A stretch of DNA of 64,000 nt. Origin: Paenibacillus wynnii. GTDB taxonomy: Bacteria; Bacillota; Bacilli; Paenibacillales; Paenibacillaceae. The translations under genes were made by a program, and so were the position numbers. The stretch lies in the NCBI RefSeq assembly GCF_000757885.1, contig NZ_JQCR01000003.1, forward strand, positions 1,736,001 through 1,800,000, in the 5' to 3' direction. A model generated the notes under the pieces. The model was not told where the DNA came from, did not search any database, and saw only the letters and a list, made by a program, of their open reading frames with translations. Below, piece after piece: positions 61,538 to 64,000 of the stretch (position 1 is the stretch's first letter; the number at the start of each line of letters is the position of its first letter).

Positions 61538-62638
61538 ATGGAGAAAATAACAAATTACCAGCTATTTTCGCTTATGGTGTTGTTCCAGATTGGCACTTCC
61601 AGTATTTTTGGATTTGCGGCTTCAGCTGGCAAGGATGCATGGATAAGTATTGCTCTTTCAACCATTCTGGGATCCTTCATCATCGCTATGTATATCGTCC
61701 TAATGCGTCTGAATCCAGGATTAACTCTTGTAGAATGGTTCCCTGCCCAGTTCGGTCGATGGATAGGCACACCCATTTCTTGGCTTTACCCTTTAATATT
61801 TATTTATGATGCAGGACGCGGTGTAGCCGATTTAAGTTATTTGATTCCAAGTACATTATTACCGAGGACGCCCCCTATAGTTACTGTTGGATTGTTTATG
61901 CTTGTGGTCTTGTATGGTGTCTATCATGGAATACAACTTCTTGGAAAAATGGCAGGACTTTTTTTACCGATCATTTTCCTTGTATTTATTGTCGAAACCA
62001 TATTGCTTTTCGCATCCAAAATTGTCCGATTGACCTATCTTCTACCTGTACTTGATTTAGGTTGGGGACGAGTCTGGGGTGCAGTATGGCCAATAGGAAT
62101 AACTCAGTCCTTTGCTGAAACTATTGAATTTGCAATGATATGGACATTGGTAAAGCCTAAGAAAAAAGTGATGACGACGAGTCTTCTTGCTACCCTCAGT
62201 GTCGGTATTTTTCTTGCATCACTTGATTGTCTAGCGATTTCAGTTCTTGGTGAAGACATTTTTCAGAGGAGTATATTTCCGGTTTACACACTTATACAAC
62301 AGATAGGGGTCGGTGATGTTATTGAAAATGTCGACGTAATTGGAGTTTTGTACATTACAGTGAATGCTTTTTTTAAGATATCCCTGCATATAATGATGGC
62401 GACTCTTGCTATTCAGCAATTGACATATATAAAAAATAGGAAGGTCATCCTATTTCCCGTGGTATTTACCGCAATATTTGTTGGATTAACGATGTCTACA
62501 AGTATAGTTGAGCACATTTATGGTGTTGCGTTCAAAATTCTTTCACCTTATTTTTGGGTACCCTTGTTTTTGGTTTTACCCGGTATTTTGTTAATCGTAA
62601 TATGGATAAAGAAAAGGATATTTAAAATAACTTCTTGA
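61538..62638 (+). CDS. GerAB/ArcD/ProY family spore germination permease
   Basis: A 366-residue protein with about ten membrane helices, the GerAB (APC-superfamily) architecture of nutrient germinant receptors. The N-terminal MEKITNYQLFSLMVLFQIGTSSIFG and ELSYLIPSTLLPRTP-like segments (here DLSYLIPSTLLPRTP) are typical. Normally it works with GerAA and GerAC subunits in the spore inner membrane; no GerAA-type gene is in view, and the GerAC-type gene lies convergently beyond a terminator. GGAGGAG precedes the ATG. It may be an orphan receptor component or part of a rearranged operon. Confidence 0.9.
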   Translation: MEKITNYQLFSLMVLFQIGTSSIFGFAASAGKDAWISIALSTILGSFIIAMYIVLMRLNPGLTLVEWFPAQFGRWIGTPISWLYPLIFIYDAGRGVADLSYLIPSTLLPRTPPIVTVGLFMLVVLYGVYHGIQLLGKMAGLFLPIIFLVFIVETILLFASKIVRLTYLLPVLDLGWGRVWGAVWPIGITQSFAETIEFAMIWTLVKPKKKVMTTSLLATLSVGIFLASLDCLAISVLGEDIFQRSIFPVYTLIQQIGVGDVIENVDVIGVLYITVNAFFKISLHIMMATLAIQQLTYIKNRKVILFPVVFTAIFVGLTMSTSIVEHIYGVAFKILSPYFWVPLFLVLPGILLIVIWIKKRIFKITS

Positions 62639-62668
62639 ACAACTTTTACAGTGGAAGGAAATTCATGA

Positions 62669-62800
62669 ATGATTATATGGCCGTGGGCATCGAAAACCAT
62701 GTTGGAAAATCCTTGGATTATGCAGTTATTTCTGATTTCATCAGCGATTGCTGGATCTATCATCACATGGATTAGAGGCAGGAATAAAAAAAGTGAATAG
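62669..62800 (+). CDS. Small single-helix membrane protein (candidate)
   Basis: A 43-residue frame, too short for routine calling. It runs MIIWPWASKTMLENP and then a hydrophobic segment (about 17-33) followed by a basic tail RGRNKKSE. GGAAGG lies about 9 bases before the ATG, directly downstream of the GerAB-type gene. Ger operons sometimes carry small membrane D-type subunits, but those usually have two helices, so the link is weak. A second overlapping frame (ATG at 62665) is equally short, and nothing but position supports either. Confidence 0.35.
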   Translation: MIIWPWASKTMLENPWIMQLFLISSAIAGSIITWIRGRNKKSE

Positions 62801-62802
62801 AC

Positions 62803-62848
62803 AAACCAATGCAGCTAGCCACAAAGAAGAGGCTAGCTGCATTGGTTT
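62803..62848. terminator. Bidirectional terminator between GerAB- and GerAC-type genes
   Basis: AAACCAATGCAGCTAGCC pairs perfectly with GGCTAGCTGCATTGGTTT (18 bp) around a 10-base loop; T-rich sequence follows in both directions (TGTCTTTTCC on the plus strand). Confidence 0.92.
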
Positions 62849-62868
62849 GTCTTTTCCATTTTAATGGT

Positions 62869-64000
62869 TCACTTATTTATTTCACTTTTTTTGAGATATA
62901 AAGGCGCTCCAATGATTCCCGGGTCTGTGATAGTAAGGTCACTAGTAACAGCTGCTTCCACCATTGAAAACTTATTATCCCAATCTTTTTCCAGTGACTT
63001 CCACTGGCGGGGATATTTACGGTGGATCACATCCCCAAAACCAAAGATGTCAGCTTTATATTTTTTCTGTGCTTTTGAAATGATTTGTCGAATTTGTTCA
63101 TTCACCTGGTTTTGGAGGGCCGCTTGTACAGTATTAATATTCTTCGGTTGAAAAAGATCCAGATTTGGATCATTTTCTTTAATTACACCTTTGCCTTCTA
63201 GTTCTAGATTGATTTTGATTACATCCCCATACATTATCGGTTTGATCCTTCTTCTCATATTAGTTAAAGTTATGCTGACGTTCCCGGTAGTCCCCGGTAC
63301 TTTGATCTTTATATCCCAATTACTAATATCTCCTTTGATCCATTGCAGTCCGCTTGTTTCTTCATTATTCAAGTATCCTGACAGTTTTAAATCCTTGAGT
63401 ATCGCCGCACCAGATATTTGAAATCCTGGCTCGTTCTCACTTTTATTTGATAAGGATTTAATGGTTCCAACTATGGGCTCAATGCCTTCACTGGAAGAGG
63501 CCGTAATTAAATCTCGTATCAATATTTTGGGTACTTCCCCTACATTCACCATCATTTCCCGCATTCCTTCAGCAGGAGTACTCTCAAAGGGGTATCCCAT
63601 TTTGATAATATCCTGTCCTTCCCCTCCTTTTACTATCAATATAAAGGTCCGTATACGACTGCTTGGGTCACGACTTATTGAATCTAATATTTCACCAATG
63701 CCGTGTTCTGCCATGCGCTCGCCAATTATAATAATCCTTCGATGGGCCCTAAATATCTTGCGTGAAAGTTGTTTTTGAGCCTTTGCCAGAAGTTCCTGGA
63801 CATCCTCTCCAACAGCTGATACGATCACAAACTTTTGACCGGGTCCTTTAGCTTCCGAAGAGCCTGTTTGTGTGCTTGGGTTGGCAATTTGATAGGTACA
63901 TAACATCTTGCCATCTTCCAAAAGATCAAATGACGCCGCCATAACGATGGCAATATCATTTATTTCTGTACGATCCCAGCACCCTGTCAGCACAAGTGTA
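62869..64000 (-). CDS. GerAC family spore germination lipoprotein (5' end outside window)
   Basis: About 376 residues are visible; the start lies beyond the window edge. The first visible residues TLVLTGCWDRTEIND contain a lipobox (LTGC) and the WDRTEI signature that opens mature Ger(x)C proteins. The domain continues with the family blocks ISRDPSSRIRTFILIVKG, GYPFESTPAEGMREMM and the C-terminal QIISKAQKKYKADIFGFGDVIHRKYPRQWK. Normal length of the family is about 380-400, so only the signal peptide is missing. It lies convergent with the GerAB-type gene. Confidence 0.93.
   Translation of the reverse strand, partial: TLVLTGCWDRTEINDIAIVMAASFDLLEDGKMLCTYQIANPSTQTGSSEAKGPGQKFVIVSAVGEDVQELLAKAQKQLSRKIFRAHRRIIIIGERMAEHGIGEILDSISRDPSSRIRTFILIVKGGEGQDIIKMGYPFESTPAEGMREMMVNVGEVPKILIRDLITASSSEGIEPIVGTIKSLSNKSENEPGFQISGAAILKDLKLSGYLNNEETSGLQWIKGDISNWDIKIKVPGTTGNVSITLTNMRRRIKPIMYGDVIKINLELEGKGVIKENDPNLDLFQPKNINTVQAALQNQVNEQIRQIISKAQKKYKADIFGFGDVIHRKYPRQWKSLEKDWDNKFSMVEAAVTSDLTITDPGIIGAPLYLKKSEINK

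Overview
The window looks like a chromosomal segment of a Paenibacillus-type Gram-positive, spore-forming bacterium. The evidence is strong AGGAGG-type ribosome sites with ATG/GTG/TTG starts, several YesM/YesN-style sensor kinase and AraC-type regulator pairs beside sugar ABC transporters, GerA-family spore germination genes, a Ctc/L25 gene, and parE-parC. The species assignment is inference. I saw no rRNA, tRNA or CRISPR array.

Layout. 0-6.1 kb: a DUF421 membrane protein faces a three-gene signalling cluster (HPt-REC-GGDEF-REC protein, single-domain response regulator, large hybrid kinase). 6.1-8.1 kb: an IS1182-type insertion sequence with matching terminal inverted repeats. 8.1-10.9 kb: map, then an ACT-domain gene and a PFL (UPF0210) gene. 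10.9-12.1 kb: the C-terminal half of an MFS exporter ending in an array of 51-bp tandem repeats. 12.1-21 kb: an Lpl/Ytc-type sugar uptake locus with two permeases, a solute-binding lipoprotein, a YesM-type kinase, a YesN-type regulator and a second binding lipoprotein. A cre-like site lies ahead of the first gene, and no ATPase gene is present. 21-32.2 kb: mixed metabolic and regulatory genes. These include a GH2 remnant, a secreted glucan-directed protein, L25/Ctc with a sigma-B-like promoter, two GNAT genes, a flavodoxin with a perfect Fur box, a VOC protein, an AraC regulator, a frameshifted membrane gene, an RNA methyltransferase, a pseudouridine synthase and a MarR regulator. 32.3-39.1 kb: parC and parE plus an ABC-2 exporter, all on the minus strand. 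39.1-43.2 kb: an SGNH esterase, a CAP-domain protein and a WG-repeat protein.

43.2-52.8 kb is an accessory zone: duplicated palindromic repeats, a headless phosphotransferase gene, intron-like fragments, small hypothetical genes, an intact phosphotransferase, a peptidase-S51-like gene, a broken IS110-family element, an RCC1-repeat protein and truncated genes. A short CTGCCCGTTAG-like motif recurs there. 52.8-61.3 kb is a galactose-type uptake locus, read from high to low coordinates as response regulator, sensor kinase, sugar-binding sensor lipoprotein, then mglB-mglA-mglC. 61.5-64 kb: a GerAB-type permease and, convergently, the start-less end of a GerAC-type lipoprotein gene.

The most distinctive unexplained feature is a family of five palindromic elements near 7.9, 34.9, 43.35, 43.65 and 52.7 kb. 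Conserved unpaired segments frame a central stem whose two arms change together between copies, which indicates selection on structure or a shared mobile origin. One copy sits inside the IS1182 element.
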